Below, piece by piece: positions 17,701-26,807 of a DNA stretch of 64,000 nucleotides (position 1 is the first letter of the stretch; every line of letters begins with the position of its first letter). The notes below the pieces were generated by a model that ran no database searches, had not been told where the DNA came from, and worked only from the letters and a program-made list of their open reading frames with translations. The DNA comes from Verrucomicrobiota bacterium (GTDB taxonomy: Bacteria > Verrucomicrobiota > Verrucomicrobiia > Limisphaerales > JACRJZ01). The position numbers were made by a program, and so were the translations under genes. Location of the stretch: contig JACRJZ010000025.1 in the NCBI GenBank assembly GCA_016219875.1, positions 1 through 64,000 of the forward strand, given 5' to 3'.

Positions 17701-20700
17701 GGATGTTGCAGAACAGATTGGAGGCTTGCGTGAGGGGAAGGTGAAAGGTGTACGGCGTCATGCCACCCATGACAACGTTGCCCGCGCCGAAGGCTTTCTC
17801 GCCCAGGACGGCGGCCCCGTTCGTATTCAGGAGAAGCGGAATCAGGCCGGTTCCCTCGACCACACCGTGGCCGAACGCATTGCCGGTCCAGGTCGTGCCC
17901 ACGGGCGTGTAGGGGCCGGTCACGATCGGATGCGAGGCCGAAACCACGGCGGCGGTGCGGGTGGAATGCGAATACACCAAGTCCACCCCGAAGCCGAAGT
18001 CCATCCCATTGCCTTCCGTGGGCGCGGCATTCAGGAAAAGGAAGCCGCCGTCCCACACCCAGTTGTCGATGAGGAATCGGTTGGCGGTCAGGAAGGTTTC
18101 CATTTCCACGGCGTTGTCGTCACCGCCCTCCATGTACACAAAGCGCGTGGCCGGCGTGAAGAGCGCGGCGGCATTGACGGTTTCGTAGAACTGCCCCTGC
18201 CAGTTGGCGCCGCCGAAGACGGTGTTCATGGCGTTGGAGGAGTCCATTCGTCCCCACGGTTCGCCCACCGTCGAGCGCAAGTACACGTTGGGCGGCACGT
18301 CGTCGTCCACGATGGTGCAGAGGCCGGTGTTGCCTTGAATCAAGCCGTTGGTGACCGTGAGCAGCACCATGCGGAACGTCTCGGGGCCCTCGACAGCGAG
18401 GTCCCCCCGGATGGGCACGTTGATTTGGCGGACCGTCTCGCCCGGGGCGAAGACCAGCGTGCCGGCAGTGACGGTGTAGTCCACGTTGGCCGTCGCGGTG
18501 GTCCCGCTGGTGTTGAAGCCGACGGAGACGTTGCTGCCGTAGGCCCGGTTGAGGGTCACGCGGAACACCGCGTTCGTTGTGCCGGCGTCGCCTTCCACGA
18601 TCAGCACGTCGTCGATGTTGACGTAGGGCTTCGGGTCGGCCGCCCAGGCGATGATGTTGGCCGTCAGGTTGGAGCCTTGCGGTTGCGGACTGTGGAAGTT
18701 GTCGGTCGTCAGACCGCCGCAGACCACGAAGCCGGAGCCGTAGGTCCGCTCGCCCAGCACGATCGTGCCGTCCGTGTCGTTGGTGAGCAACGGGGTCACG
18801 CCGCCGCCACTCACGGCGCCATGCGCGAAGGAATTACCCGTCCAAGTGGCGCTGGCCGGGGCGAACGGCCCCGCGAAGATGGGGTGGGCCGTCCAGGCCG
18901 CATGGGCGCTGGCGCACCAAGCCGGATAGGCCAGGTTCACGCTGAAGCCGAGGTAGAGGCCGTTGCCTTCATTGGGCGCGGCGTTCAACAAGAGGCAGCC
19001 GCCGGCCGACACCCAGGCATGGATCGCACTCGAGTTGGTGGAGCGGAAGTTCTCCAGATCGTTGGCCGCGCTGTCGCTGCCATCCATGAAAATGAACTGA
19101 TACACCGAGGAGAAGATGCGGGCCGGGTTGGCCGTCTCGAAGTATTCATGCTCCCAGTTGCCGCCGAAGACGCGGTTCATGGCGTTGAGGTTCGCGCTGG
19201 AGTGCCACGGCTCGCCCGCGCGGGAACTCAGGTAGAGGTTGGGCGGCGCGTCGTCATTCCAAATGGTGCAAGTGCCGACGGCGTTGCTGATCACGGCGCC
19301 GACCGGATCGCTCAGTTCCATGGTGAAGGCTTCATCCGGCCCGCGGCCGCCGTCGCCATAGATCAGCACCGGGAGGGTGCGGGAGGTGGCCCCGGCCGTG
19401 AAGGTGAGCGTGCCGTTGGTGGCCCGGTAATCAGTGCCGGCGCTCGCCGTGCCGTTGTGCGTGGCGAACTTGACCGTGACCTCCGTGTCGGCCGCGGGCA
19501 GCAGGGTGACGGTGAAGTTGGCCGTATGGTTGCCGGCGTCGCCTTCCGCCGTGGCCACGTCCCGGATGGAGAGCACCGGCCGGGTGTTCGAGATCACGTT
19601 GAAGCGGCTGCTGGAGCCGGTGTTCCCCTCGCTGTCTTCCGCTTGCAGGAGCATGTTCGTGGCGGGCGTGAAGACGCTCAGGTCGCCGCTCCACAGGCCT
19701 TGGACGAAGGAGTCGGAGTTGGTGGGGGCCATCCGGATGCGCTGGACCAAGTTGCTGGAGACGACTTCGATCTCGTCCCACCAGGTTTGGGTGTTGTTGT
19801 AGTTGTAGAGACTGATCTTGCTCAAGTTCGTCGTCCCCGCGCCGCGGAAGGGAATCCCCGCTTCGACCAGTTCGTCGTCCCGGTAGTAGTCCACGCGCTT
19901 CGCGCCCCAGTCGAAGCGGAGACTGACCTTGTACCACTGGTTGGCCACGTACGGTGCCGTGTGCGGTCCTACGGTGTCTTCGTACAGCCCCATGGTGCCG
20001 TCGGACCGGGCGTAGAAGAACGCCGCCGTGTTCGCGATGTTGGTGTTCTGGCCCAGCACCACGTAGGCCGCCGCGGCGTTGGTGGCGCTGGTGCGCACGT
20101 AGAAGTTGACCGTTTCGGGCGTCGCGTTCGCCAGCGTGCAGGACAGGCCGTCGAAGTGGTCCAGACTGCCGCCGATCATCGTCAAGCTGCGCGTTCCACC
20201 GCCGGAAGTGTTGTTGGTGACGAAGCGCGTGTAAGCGCCACCGCCAGAAAGCCACCCGGAGTAGTTGCCGTCTTCAAAGCCGTCGTAGAACAACTGCTGC
20301 GCCGGCGAACCAATCAGGCCGCTGAGCGCCACCGTGCCGGTAAAGTTGCTGACCACGGTGTTGAACTCGTCGCGGGCGGCCACGGCGACGGTGAAGGGAT
20401 TGAGCGCCATCTGTGGCGAAGACACCCGCGCCCACTCGAAGTGATGCACGCCGCGCGTGGTGAACTCCCAGACCGGGCTGGGCGTGGAATTGGCGCGGCG
20501 CGTCACGACCTTCCAGTAATACTTGGTGGCCGGGGCCAGCCGCGGCAGCGCCCAACTGGTGTTGGTGGTCACACCCAAGAACTCGGTCGGGCCAAGCGTC
20601 GGGACCGTGCCGAAATAGACTTCGTTCGAAACCGCCGCGCCCCCGCCGCCGCCCAGGAGCTGCCACGACAAGCCGGTCGTCACCACCACGTTGCTGGCCC

Positions 20701-23700
20701 GGTGGGCGGGCACGGGATTGATCGCGGGCGGCGGGCTTTCGTTGTCGTAAATCGAGATCGAGGCGAGGTCTTTGCCCAATCCGGGCGGCGTGGCCGACAC
20801 CTTGACGGCTTGCATGCCATCGACCAGCGCATCGTTCACCACCACCGGCGAGAAGGTTGCCGTGCTGGCTCCCGCCGGAATGGTCACGCTCGCCGGCACG
20901 GTCAACTCGGTGGTGTCCGAGGAACTGAGCGCCACCACCAGGTTCGTCGTCAGCGTGCCGCCCAGGGTCACGCGGCCCGCGCCGCTCAACGTGCCGTCGC
21001 CTTCCATCGCCATCTCCGGCAGGGTGAGCGTGAGGTTGGTGGATTCGTTGTCCAGCACGGACACGACATCGGTGCCGTTTGTCCAGCCTGAGACGGAGGC
21101 GGTCACCGTGGCATTGCGGGGACCATCGATCAGCGTGTCATTCACGACGGTCGCGGTGAACACCGCTTGCGTAGCTCCCGCCGCCAACACCAGCGAGGCC
21201 GGCACGGTGAGTTCCGTGGTGTCGCTCGAACCGAGGAAGACCGTGAAGGGCACCAGCGGCGCGCGACTGGAGCGCACTGTGCCCGCGATGGTTCCATCGC
21301 CTTCCGTGGCCGAAGCGGGCAAGATCACGGTCAGCGCGGCGGCGTCGTTGTCCAGAACGTTGATTGTGTCGAAGGCGTCGCCGTAGCCGGTGGCGGTGGC
21401 GCGAATTTGGGCGGGCTGCGTGCCGTCCAGCAAGGCGTCGTCCACGACGGTGATGTTGAAGGTCGCATTCGTCGATCCGGCCAGGATCGTTACGGAAACC
21501 GGCACAGTGAGTTCCGTGGTATCGCCGGAAGTCAAGCTGACCCCCAGGCTGCTGGCCCGCGGGGCGGGGATCGACACCCGGCCAGCTCCCGCCAACGTGC
21601 CGTCGCCTTCCCGCGCCGAGGCCGGCAAGGACACCACCATGCCTAGAGTGTCCACCGTGATGGTGCTCTGGTAAGGAGTGCGGTTCTGGTGCGACACCAC
21701 CACGCTCATCTGATTGCTGCCGGGGATGGGCGTCTGCGGAGTGAAACTGAAATGCGCCACCCCGGCGGCATCCGACACGGCGGTGTGGTAATCCCTTGGA
21801 TCGAGCACGAGCGCCACCAGCGCACCTGACAACGGCGTGCCGCCGGTGGTCACAGTGATGTTGAAGTTGGTGGCAATCGTCGCGGTCAACCTGGAGGGGC
21901 GCGTTACCGTCAACAGTGAGGGGTAAGCATTCCGCGGGCTGTGTTCTGGGTCGCCAAACAGTTCCATGATCTCGAATTGCTCGCGGGTGGTGCCGGTCTG
22001 GCTGCCGCCGGAGAGTTTGTCGTACATCACCCGTTTGCCGTAATCGAGAATCTGACCGATGTGCGTGCCCTTGCCGACGTAGTTGTCGCCGTAACTGAGC
22101 GTGCTCTTGTAGCCGGCGAACGTGGCCAGGGTTTCGAGGTAATTCGCATACAGGCACTCGTAGAAGCCGTGGACCATCCAGTCGTTGTACCAGGAGGAAC
22201 TGACCCGCGTGGCCCCGATCGTGCAGTGCGAGCCGCCGGTGGACTTCTTCAGCCAAGCTTCGCAAAACGAATCGGAGGCGCTGTCGAAATTGGCCGTCAG
22301 GCAGTTGATCGACATGACGATGGGCAGGCGGTCGGCGTTGGCCAGAGCGTTGACGTTGCCCGTGTTGAATGGCGGATCGCCCCAGCCCGTGGTGGAGCCG
22401 TGATCACGATGCTGCACAATCCAAACGCCGCGGTTGACGTTGCTGCTGACGGCCGTGGTGGCGGCGGCGGCGCTCAGATAGCTGGGCGCGTTGACGTAGG
22501 TGGCGCCATTCGTGTGCAGGATGCTGCCCCACCAGTCGGTGTCGCGGTTGTAGTGGCGGGGCGTGGTGGCCGTTTCGGTGACGTAGCTGGTCGCGACCGA
22601 GTAGCCCAGCCAGCCCAAGTAGGCGCGCACCCCTTCGCAAGTTTCCGTGAACACACGGCCCTCGTAACTGTCGGTGGGATCACTGTCGGTGAGATCCTGA
22701 AAATAGGCCGCGGTCAGCGCCGTCGTGTAAAACGAGGCGGTTGTGTTGGGCGTCTTTTCCACCGTCAGCGTTTTGGTCACCATGTTGGAGCATTGCGTCA
22801 CGGAACTGCAGGGCAAGCGGCCCACGAAGATGTCGGGAAAGATGTCGGTGCCGTCCACGGCGGCGTAGTAAAGGTCCGTGGCCGACTTGGTGCCGTGGTA
22901 GGAGTGAACCGTCTTGTAGTGCGGCGGAATGAACGCGGAGTCCCCCACCAGCAGCACGAAGGTGGGGCTGGGATTCCAGTTGTCGTAGGCGTTCTTGATG
23001 TAGGTGGTGATCCCGGCTGCGGTGTCACCGTCGGTGATGTCCGAAGTCCGCACCACGCGGGTCCGGTAGCCCTTGGCGTGCTTCCAGTTGGCCAGGGGCA
23101 GGATGGCGTTGAAGAAGTCGTCGTGGGTGATGATCAGGTAATCCGCCCCGTTGCCGGTCATGAGCTTGGGCGCGGCGGTGGACTCCGGCGTCGCTTCCGC
23201 TGGTCTGGCGTCCAACGCCCCGTCCAGGAGCGGCGCGAAGCTCTGGTCGCCAACCGGATCGGCGCGCTTGGTCTTGAGGGACTTGGCCGCCGGCACGTCG
23301 TACTCCAGGTGCCACTTGACCTGGCGCGCCGCCTTGAGCGTCTTCTGCGCGGGATTGAAAACGACGGGCGTATAGACCACGTAAATCATCTCGCGCCCAC
23401 GAACGCGGGCGCGATCTGCCAGGCGCACGGGCTCGGCTGGCAGGAACTCGTCCTTGCCGTACACCTCGGCCTTCTTGGTGAACACCGACGGCGGCGCGCC
23501 CCGAACATCAGGGGGCGCGGCCTGCCTTGGTCCGACTTCGAACCGCCCCGCCAGCGGCGCCCACTCCACACTGTCGATCACCAACCGCACGGTGGCTTCC
23601 TCCGGCACTTGGATGAACTGGCCGTAGTAGGGCAATTGCGGTTCGCCGACCTCGCCGCCCAGGCTGCCGCCCGGCAACTCCAGGGCGGTGTAATCGGCCC

Positions 23701-23998
23701 CGTGCTTGCGCGCCGAGCGCGCCACGCACACGCTGGCCGAGGACTCGAAGTCTGCCCGGCTCTTCTCCGTGGTCAGCAGGCGTGTCGGTCGTCCCCTCTC
23801 AGCTTTGGCGGCCCCCGCCGGGCCGAAGCTGAGGACCTGCTCTTGTGCTGGGACGGCGCCTGCAGCGAGCACAAGTCCCACAACCAGCGGGAGGAAACGC
23901 CACGCAGCGCGTCGGCTAAACGTCGAAGCATTGCCGTGCAACACTCGCCGCCGGCGCGAGGGATTCTGAGGAATGGAGGAACAATCTAGAGTCTTCAT
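14777..23998 (-). CDS. giant exported gingipain-type (C25) protease-like protein with Calx-beta repeats and P domain
   Basis: The 3073-residue protein has a leader with a hydrophobic segment (WRFLPLVVGLVLAAGAVPAQ) and a Shine-Dalgarno-like AAAGG 8 nt before the ATG. Residues about 60-260 resemble a C25 pro-region. Residues about 270-690 match peptidase C25, with DYLIITHDDF, VLLVGDS, a candidate catalytic His in HRDHGSTTGWG (about 530) and Cys in MSINCLTANFD (about 563). Several Calx-beta-like domains (each with VTEGDGT/VEGDAGTTN...) follow. Residues about 1586-2536 contain three tandem units of roughly 320 residues pairing a ThuA/amidotransferase-like fold (GEPWG, FIYMEG, LNAAPTEG) with a Calx-beta domain. 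Near the end are a carbohydrate-binding-like domain, a proprotein-convertase P domain (FPDDLDVLLVGP, NPNGDWKLFIQDD) and a terminal RFFRLWLP. It is probably secreted or surface-bound. Confidence 0.88.
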   Translation of the reverse strand: MKTLDCSSIPQNPSRRRRVLHGNASTFSRRAAWRFLPLVVGLVLAAGAVPAQEQVLSFGPAGAAKAERGRPTRLLTTEKSRADFESSASVCVARSARKHGADYTALELPGGSLGGEVGEPQLPYYGQFIQVPEEATVRLVIDSVEWAPLAGRFEVGPRQAAPPDVRGAPPSVFTKKAEVYGKDEFLPAEPVRLADRARVRGREMIYVVYTPVVFNPAQKTLKAARQVKWHLEYDVPAAKSLKTKRADPVGDQSFAPLLDGALDARPAEATPESTAAPKLMTGNGADYLIITHDDFFNAILPLANWKHAKGYRTRVVRTSDITDGDTAAGITTYIKNAYDNWNPSPTFVLLVGDSAFIPPHYKTVHSYHGTKSATDLYYAAVDGTDIFPDIFVGRLPCSSVTQCSNMVTKTLTVEKTPNTTASFYTTALTAAYFQDLTDSDPTDSYEGRVFTETCEGVRAYLGWLGYSVATSYVTETATTPRHYNRDTDWWGSILHTNGATYVNAPSYLSAAAATTAVSSNVNRGVWIVQHRDHGSTTGWGDPPFNTGNVNALANADRLPIVMSINCLTANFDSASDSFCEAWLKKSTGGSHCTIGATRVSSSWYNDWMVHGFYECLYANYLETLATFAGYKSTLSYGDNYVGKGTHIGQILDYGKRVMYDKLSGGSQTGTTREQFEIMELFGDPEHSPRNAYPSLLTVTRPSRLTATIATNFNITVTTGGTPLSGALVALVLDPRDYHTAVSDAAGVAHFSFTPQTPIPGSNQMSVVVSHQNRTPYQSTITVDTLGMVVSLPASAREGDGTLAGAGRVSIPAPRASSLGVSLTSGDTTELTVPVSVTILAGSTNATFNITVVDDALLDGTQPAQIRATATGYGDAFDTINVLDNDAAALTVILPASATEGDGTIAGTVRSSRAPLVPFTVFLGSSDTTELTVPASLVLAAGATQAVFTATVVNDTLIDGPRNATVTASVSGWTNGTDVVSVLDNESTNLTLTLPEMAMEGDGTLSGAGRVTLGGTLTTNLVVALSSSDTTELTVPASVTIPAGASTATFSPVVVNDALVDGMQAVKVSATPPGLGKDLASISIYDNESPPPAINPVPAHRASNVVVTTGLSWQLLGGGGGAAVSNEVYFGTVPTLGPTEFLGVTTNTSWALPRLAPATKYYWKVVTRRANSTPSPVWEFTTRGVHHFEWARVSSPQMALNPFTVAVAARDEFNTVVSNFTGTVALSGLIGSPAQQLFYDGFEDGNYSGWLSGGGAYTRFVTNNTSGGGTRSLTMIGGSLDHFDGLSCTLANATPETVNFYVRTSATNAAAAYVVLGQNTNIANTAAFFYARSDGTMGLYEDTVGPHTAPYVANQWYKVSLRFDWGAKRVDYYRDDELVEAGIPFRGAGTTNLSKISLYNYNNTQTWWDEIEVVSSNLVQRIRMAPTNSDSFVQGLWSGDLSVFTPATNMLLQAEDSEGNTGSSSRFNVISNTRPVLSIRDVATAEGDAGNHTANFTVTLLPAADTEVTVKFATHNGTASAGTDYRATNGTLTFTAGATSRTLPVLIYGDGGRGPDEAFTMELSDPVGAVISNAVGTCTIWNDDAPPNLYLSSRAGEPWHSSANLNAMNRVFGGNWEHEYFETANPARIFSSVYQFIFMDGSDSAANDLENFRSTNSSAIHAWVSAGGCLLLNAAPNEGNGLYLGFSVNLAYPAWCASAHAAWTAHPIFAGPFAPASATWTGNSFAHGAVSGGGVTPLLTNDTDGTIVLGERTYGSGFVVCGGLTTDNFHSPQPQGSNLTANIIAWAADPKPYVNIDDVLIVEGDAGTTNAVFRVTLNRAYGSNVSVGFNTSGTTATANVDYTVTAGTLVFAPGETVRQINVPIRGDLAVEGPETFRMVLLTVTNGLIQGNTGLCTIVDDDVPPNVYLRSTVGEPWGRMDSSNAMNTVFGGANWQGQFYETVNAAALFTPATRFVYMEGGDDNAVEMETFLTANRFLIDNWVWDGGFLFLNAAPTEGNGMDFGFGVDLVYSHSTRTAAVVSASHPIVTGPYTPVGTTWTGNAFGHGVVEGTGLIPLLLNTNGAAVLGEKAFGAGNVVMGGMTPYTFHLPLTQASNLFCNILSWAANPRPYVSVDDISVVEGDTGTTNAVFTVSLNRPHPSSVRVNYNTSANTATANLDYTVTSGSLIFTSGVASMQVSVPIRGDTVREGFEDFRLLLSGVTNAILQDSSGLCTIMDNDVPANVYLHSSVGDPWGATGYTNTMSRVFGTNWQLAFFEAADPAQLFSPVTRFIYMEGSANNAQEMETFLTANQSAIYDWVASGGHLYLNAAPTEGDGMFFGWGVNLVYDSPSSYTHTGAVATVTHPIVNGPFTPAGTTWTGGAFAHGSLTGNFTKLITNVLSGVTALAERTYGSGSVLFGGMTASKYHGPVTEASNLFGNILSWAADPKPYVTITDATGLEGDAGTVNFVFDVSLSRASTLPVTVNFATANISASSASDYYATNGVLTFAPGVTYGQVVVRVRGDTLGENSETFRVVLSTPTQAALWDAEGTGTIQNDDPFLATLPFTETWETAGFRPFWTVSGTGPSRALISTNQGAHGGAYHLLLDSATDGAYARNEVTLAMDLTGYTNLTLRFWAREFGEEPHGPPPTPFQFGTDFDGVAVSMDGIWWYEVQSLRTLAATNQEFAVNLDNVMATYGLAYTTPFFIRFNQYDNYGVATDGLAVDDISITGTLRRTIINPAGSIVVAESCAPFNGVVDPGERVTVSLALRNDGTSPSTNLVATLQANAGVVLPSGAQTFGALQPGATVSRNFSFTADGACGGLAYATLQLSDGSGGLGTATFPIRLGVAVPSGSATFANPAAITIVDNAAAAPYPSTIPVAGFTRPVTKVTVELRGLSHTFPDDLDVLLVGPTGLSAVLMSDVGGGADLTNVNLVFDDAAAFALADAGPTVAGTYRPSDIGLGDAFPVPAPALPHGANLSVFTGTNPNGDWKLFIQDDAGADTGSLASGWRLTLETGELRCCAPSVHLSPIFQTNHVIFSWPSVLGQNCIVQYADELGNPTTWNPLTTLVGDGSVIIFTQPVSNAPQRFFRLWLP

Positions 23999-24065
23999 GG
24001 GCTTGGCCTTTCTGAAACAAACGGTACAAAACGGTGCCGATCAACTTCTCGGAATTCACGGGCAC

Positions 24066-24094
24066 CATCTATTCTAAACAATTTAAGAAGTCAA
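24066..24094 (-). promoter_or_regulatory. candidate promoter for the C25 gene
   Basis: On the minus strand TTGACT (24089-24094) and TAGATG (24066-24071) are 17 bp apart inside an AT-rich patch, about 70 bp before the start codon. The -10 match is weak. Confidence 0.35.
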
Positions 24095-24272
24095 GCCTTT
24101 CGTCCACTCGAGGTCCGTCGAGCCGCTCCCGACCCTGCAAGTCGATGGAAGTGGAAGGAAAGCGACGAAGGAGCACCGTGCCGACCAAGGCTCAGGCTTT
24201 GGCACCGGTGGTCCTTCCGTTCATGATGCCCCCGCACTTGATTTGGCTGTTCGCCATGCCTGTCGCGGCAAC

Positions 24273-24300
24273 TTGACCCATCGACTGGGGATGCTAGCTT
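24273..24300 (+). promoter_or_regulatory. candidate sigma-70 promoter of the nuo operon
   Basis: TTGACC (24273-24278) and TAGCTT (24295-24300) are separated by 16 bp, with a TG dinucleotide forming an extended -10. The start codon of nuoA is 26 bp beyond. Confidence 0.45.
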
Positions 24301-24325
24301 CCGCCCACGACTGGTGCGCACACGA

Positions 24326-24703
24326 ATGTCCGCCGAATACAATCCTTATGCCTTCATCGCCGTGCTCCTCGGTGCGAGCGTCGTGTTTCCGCTCGTTCCC
24401 TTGCTTCTGGCACGATGGTGGGCCAGGCGGGTTTCGCCGCCCAAGCCGGGGCCGGTCAAGAACGCCACTTACGAGTGCGGTCTGGAGTCCAAGGGCGACA
24501 CGAACATCCGCTTCAAGTCGGAATACTACCTGTATGCCATCATCTTTCTGATCTTCGACGTGGAGGCTGTTTTTCTTTTCCCGTTCGCCGTTGTCTTTTT
24601 GGACCTGCCCGTCGGCGGCTTCATCGCCATGCTTGTTTTCCTGCTGTTGCTCGTTGAAGGGCTGGCCTGGGCGTGGATGAAGGGGGTGCTGACATGGAAG
24701 TGA
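24326..24703 (+). CDS. nuoA: NADH-quinone oxidoreductase subunit A
   Basis: The 125-residue membrane protein has three predicted helices and the family core [36 protein letters not shown], including the conserved Cys and acidic residues of the quinone-site loop. NuoA links the membrane arm to the quinone module of complex I. The ATG at 24326 is preferred over a GTG four codons upstream. It is the first gene of the nuo operon and overlaps nuoB by 10 nt. Confidence 0.95.
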   Translation: MSAEYNPYAFIAVLLGASVVFPLVPLLLARWWARRVSPPKPGPVKNATYECGLESKGDTNIRFKSEYYLYAIIFLIFDVEAVFLFPFAVVFLDLPVGGFIAMLVFLLLLVEGLAWAWMKGVLTWK

Positions 24704-25335
24704 CTCACCCCAACGGTCCCCTGGACGAGGAATTGCGGAGCGAGTTGCAGAAGCAGGGCGTCTTCGTGACGAGCCTGCAGGAGATCTACAACTGGAGCCG
24801 GCGCAGTTCGATCTGGCCGCTCAACTTCGGCCTCGCCTGCTGCGCTATCGAAATGATCGCCGCCTCAATGGCCCGCTACGACATCGCGCGCTTTGGCGCG
24901 GAAGTGTTCCGCCCCTCGCCGCGGCAGGCGGACTTGATGATCGTCGCCGGCACCGTGACGAAGAAAATGGCACCGCAAGTCGTGCGCCTCTACAACCAGA
25001 TGCCGGAGCCGAAATACGTCATCGCGATGGGCGCGTGCGCGATCAGTGGCGGGCCGTTCAAGCAAGGCTACAACGTGCTCAAAGGCATCGACCGCTACAT
25101 CCCCGTCGATGTCCACATTTCCGGCTGTCCACCGAGGCCGGAGGCGCTCCTACACGCGCTGATCACGCTCCAGGAAAAGATCGACCGCGAACAGATGACC
25201 GGCCCGAACCGCGCGCCTCATCTCGATCCGGCGCGGCCCAGCGAATTCCCCGTGCCGCAATTCGGCCCGCACGATCTGGAGCCGCCGAACAATCCGGCGA
25301 TGTGGAAACCGCCCGTGGTGGTTCGTGAAGAATAG
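24694..25335 (+). CDS. nuoB: NADH-quinone oxidoreductase subunit B
   Basis: The 213-residue subunit carries the four cysteines of cluster N2 in [16 protein letters not shown] and [10 protein letters not shown]2 passes electrons to quinone. The core from about residue 15 to 165 is typical of NuoB/PSST. The C-terminus is extended by a Pro-rich tail of about 40 residues ([20 protein letters not shown]). It starts inside the end of nuoA, so translation is probably coupled. Confidence 0.96.
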   Translation: MEVTHPNGPLDEELRSELQKQGVFVTSLQEIYNWSRRSSIWPLNFGLACCAIEMIAASMARYDIARFGAEVFRPSPRQADLMIVAGTVTKKMAPQVVRLYNQMPEPKYVIAMGACAISGGPFKQGYNVLKGIDRYIPVDVHISGCPPRPEALLHALITLQEKIDREQMTGPNRAPHLDPARPSEFPVPQFGPHDLEPPNNPAMWKPPVVVREE

Positions 25336-25345
25336 TCGCCGCGAC

Positions 25346-25981
25346 ATGGAACCCTTGGAGACCATCAAAGTCCGACTGGAAGCCGCTGTGCCCGGCGCAC
25401 GCCTGGAATTCGTGCCGAACGGCAGTCCGGCCAATCAACCGTCGTTGAGCGTCGATCCTCCCCACGCGTTCGCCGTCGCGCGCTTCCTCCGCGACGATCC
25501 ACAGCTTCGCTTCGACTATTGCTCCAACGTCACGGGCGTGGATTGGCTCGACTCGGTGGTGAAGGACAAGGTCAAGGTGAAGAAGGTCGTCAACGACGTG
25601 GAGCAGGAAGTCGAGCAACTCGTCGAGCGCAAGCAGCCTGGCTACCTCGAAGCGGTCTATCACCTCTACTCGATGGAACTGCGCCACGGCCCGCTGGTTC
25701 TTCGGCAGCGCACCGGGAACCGCGCTGACCAGAATCACGTCGCCTCGCTCACGCCCATCTGGCGCGGCTGCGAGTTTCAGGAACGTGAGGCTTACGATCT
25801 GTTCGGCATCGTCTTCGACGGTCATCCTGATCTGCGGCGCATCTTGATGTGGGAGGGCTTCACTGACTTTCCGATGCGCAAGGATTACGTGGAACCAGAC
25901 GATTACGACTACGAGCCGACGCCGCACGATGACGTGCTGGAGAAAGCGAAGAAGTATTATCCGCAGGAGGCGAAGCCATGA
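25346..25981 (+). CDS. nuoC: NADH-quinone oxidoreductase subunit C
   Basis: The 211-residue product contains the 30-kDa subunit signature [25 protein letters not shown] followed by GFPMRKDY-like [13 protein letters not shown]. It is separate from NuoD, not fused. Start: ATG at 25346 gives MEPLETIK; an in-frame GTG at 25325 is an alternative. The region about 70-100 ([20 protein letters not shown]) is a charged insertion. Its stop overlaps the start of an unrelated small gene (ATGA), not nuoD. Confidence 0.93.
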   Translation: MEPLETIKVRLEAAVPGARLEFVPNGSPANQPSLSVDPPHAFAVARFLRDDPQLRFDYCSNVTGVDWLDSVVKDKVKVKKVVNDVEQEVEQLVERKQPGYLEAVYHLYSMELRHGPLVLRQRTGNRADQNHVASLTPIWRGCEFQEREAYDLFGIVFDGHPDLRRILMWEGFTDFPMRKDYVEPDDYDYEPTPHDDVLEKAKKYYPQEAKP

Positions 25982-26262
25982 GCGACGACGCATTGCACGA
26001 CACGACGGCTCCCTACCGCACCCGCGAAACCCACGGCGAATTCGAGGCGCTGGCGGACCAGATTTACCGCGAGCGGGTACTGCGGGCGCGGCGGACGCCG
26101 CCTGAGGAAAAAATTCTGGCAGGCCAGAGGCTTTTTGAAAGCGCCTGTGAAGTCACTCTGCTGGGCATCCGAAATCAATTTCCTGAGGCAAGCGAAGCCC
26201 GCTGCCGCGAGATTCTTCGCGAGCGTCTCGCCATGCGCAGGCGAAGGGAAGCTACCGAATGA
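25978..26262 (+). CDS. small basic protein, probable partner of the nucleotidyltransferase
   Basis: The 94-residue protein is charged and mostly helical, with [15 protein letters not shown] at the end and [20 protein letters not shown] in the middle. I recognise this type as a small hypothetical often found directly upstream of AbiEii-like nucleotidyltransferases, but the role is not established. It overlaps nuoC by 4 nt at the start and the next gene by 4 nt at the end. The pair therefore forms a compact cassette within the complex I operon, possibly toxin-antitoxin-like. Confidence 0.65.
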   Translation: MSDDALHDTTAPYRTRETHGEFEALADQIYRERVLRARRTPPEEKILAGQRLFESACEVTLLGIRNQFPEASEARCREILRERLAMRRRREATE

Positions 26263-26807
26263 CGATCACCGATGTAGCCCTGCTGGTAATTGACGCGCTC
26301 GACCGTGCGGGCGTGGCGCACATGCTGGTGGGGTCATTTTCCAGCAATTACCACGGAATCCCCCGCTCAACGGAAGACGTTGATTTCGTGGTCAAGTTGG
26401 CCGCGCCGTTGGCCAGCGGTTTTGACAAGTTGCTCGGCGAAAACTTTGAGGCCGATCCTCAGCTATCGTTTGAAACCAACACCGGCACTGTGAAGCAGGT
26501 TTTCCGCGTCAAGGACTCGGAGTTCAAAGTTGAGATTTTCCGGCTGTCAGACGACCCGTTCGATCAGGAGCGTTTTCGGCGCAGGCAGTTGGTGGAAGTG
26601 AAAGGCCGGCGCGTCTTCATGCCCTCCGCGGAAGACGTCGTCGTGATGAAACTGCGTTGGAAGCGAAAGAAGGACCTCGAGGACGTGAAGGACGTGCTCT
26701 CCGTGCAGGGCGGAAAGCTCGACTGGCTTTATGTCGAGAAGTGGTGCGACCAACACGACAGCCGAGCCGTGCTGGAGGAAATCCGCAAGACTGTTCCCGC
26801 CGTATGA
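26259..26807 (+). CDS. nucleotidyltransferase-superfamily protein (AbiEii/MNT-like)
   Basis: The 182-residue product shows the nucleotidyltransferase fold signature [21 protein letters not shown], where G-S and the D-x-D pair bind metal and nucleotide, followed by a third acidic position in [10 protein letters not shown]. The C-terminal part ([26 protein letters not shown]) matches AbiEii/DUF6036-type proteins. Relatives act as toxins that modify tRNA or proteins, or are of unknown role. It is joined by ATGA overlaps to the small gene before it and to nuoD after it. Confidence 0.75.
   Translation: MTITDVALLVIDALDRAGVAHMLVGSFSSNYHGIPRSTEDVDFVVKLAAPLASGFDKLLGENFEADPQLSFETNTGTVKQVFRVKDSEFKVEIFRLSDDPFDQERFRRRQLVEVKGRRVFMPSAEDVVVMKLRWKRKKDLEDVKDVLSVQGGKLDWLYVEKWCDQHDSRAVLEEIRKTVPAV

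Larger units (their letters stand above)
23999..24325. other. divergent intergenic region upstream of the C25 gene and nuoA
   Basis: This 327-bp stretch includes a short AT-rich patch around 24070-24095, unusual for this GC-rich window. Candidate promoters for both directions are listed separately. No gene or repeat element was recognised. Confidence 0.6.

Noticed and set aside
14957..23989. Long open frames on the plus strand (for example 14957-17320, 17588-21091, 21941-23989)
   Set aside because: They lie opposite the giant C25 gene, lack recognisable domains and have the Arg/Gly/Val/His-rich composition typical of antisense frames in GC-rich coding DNA.
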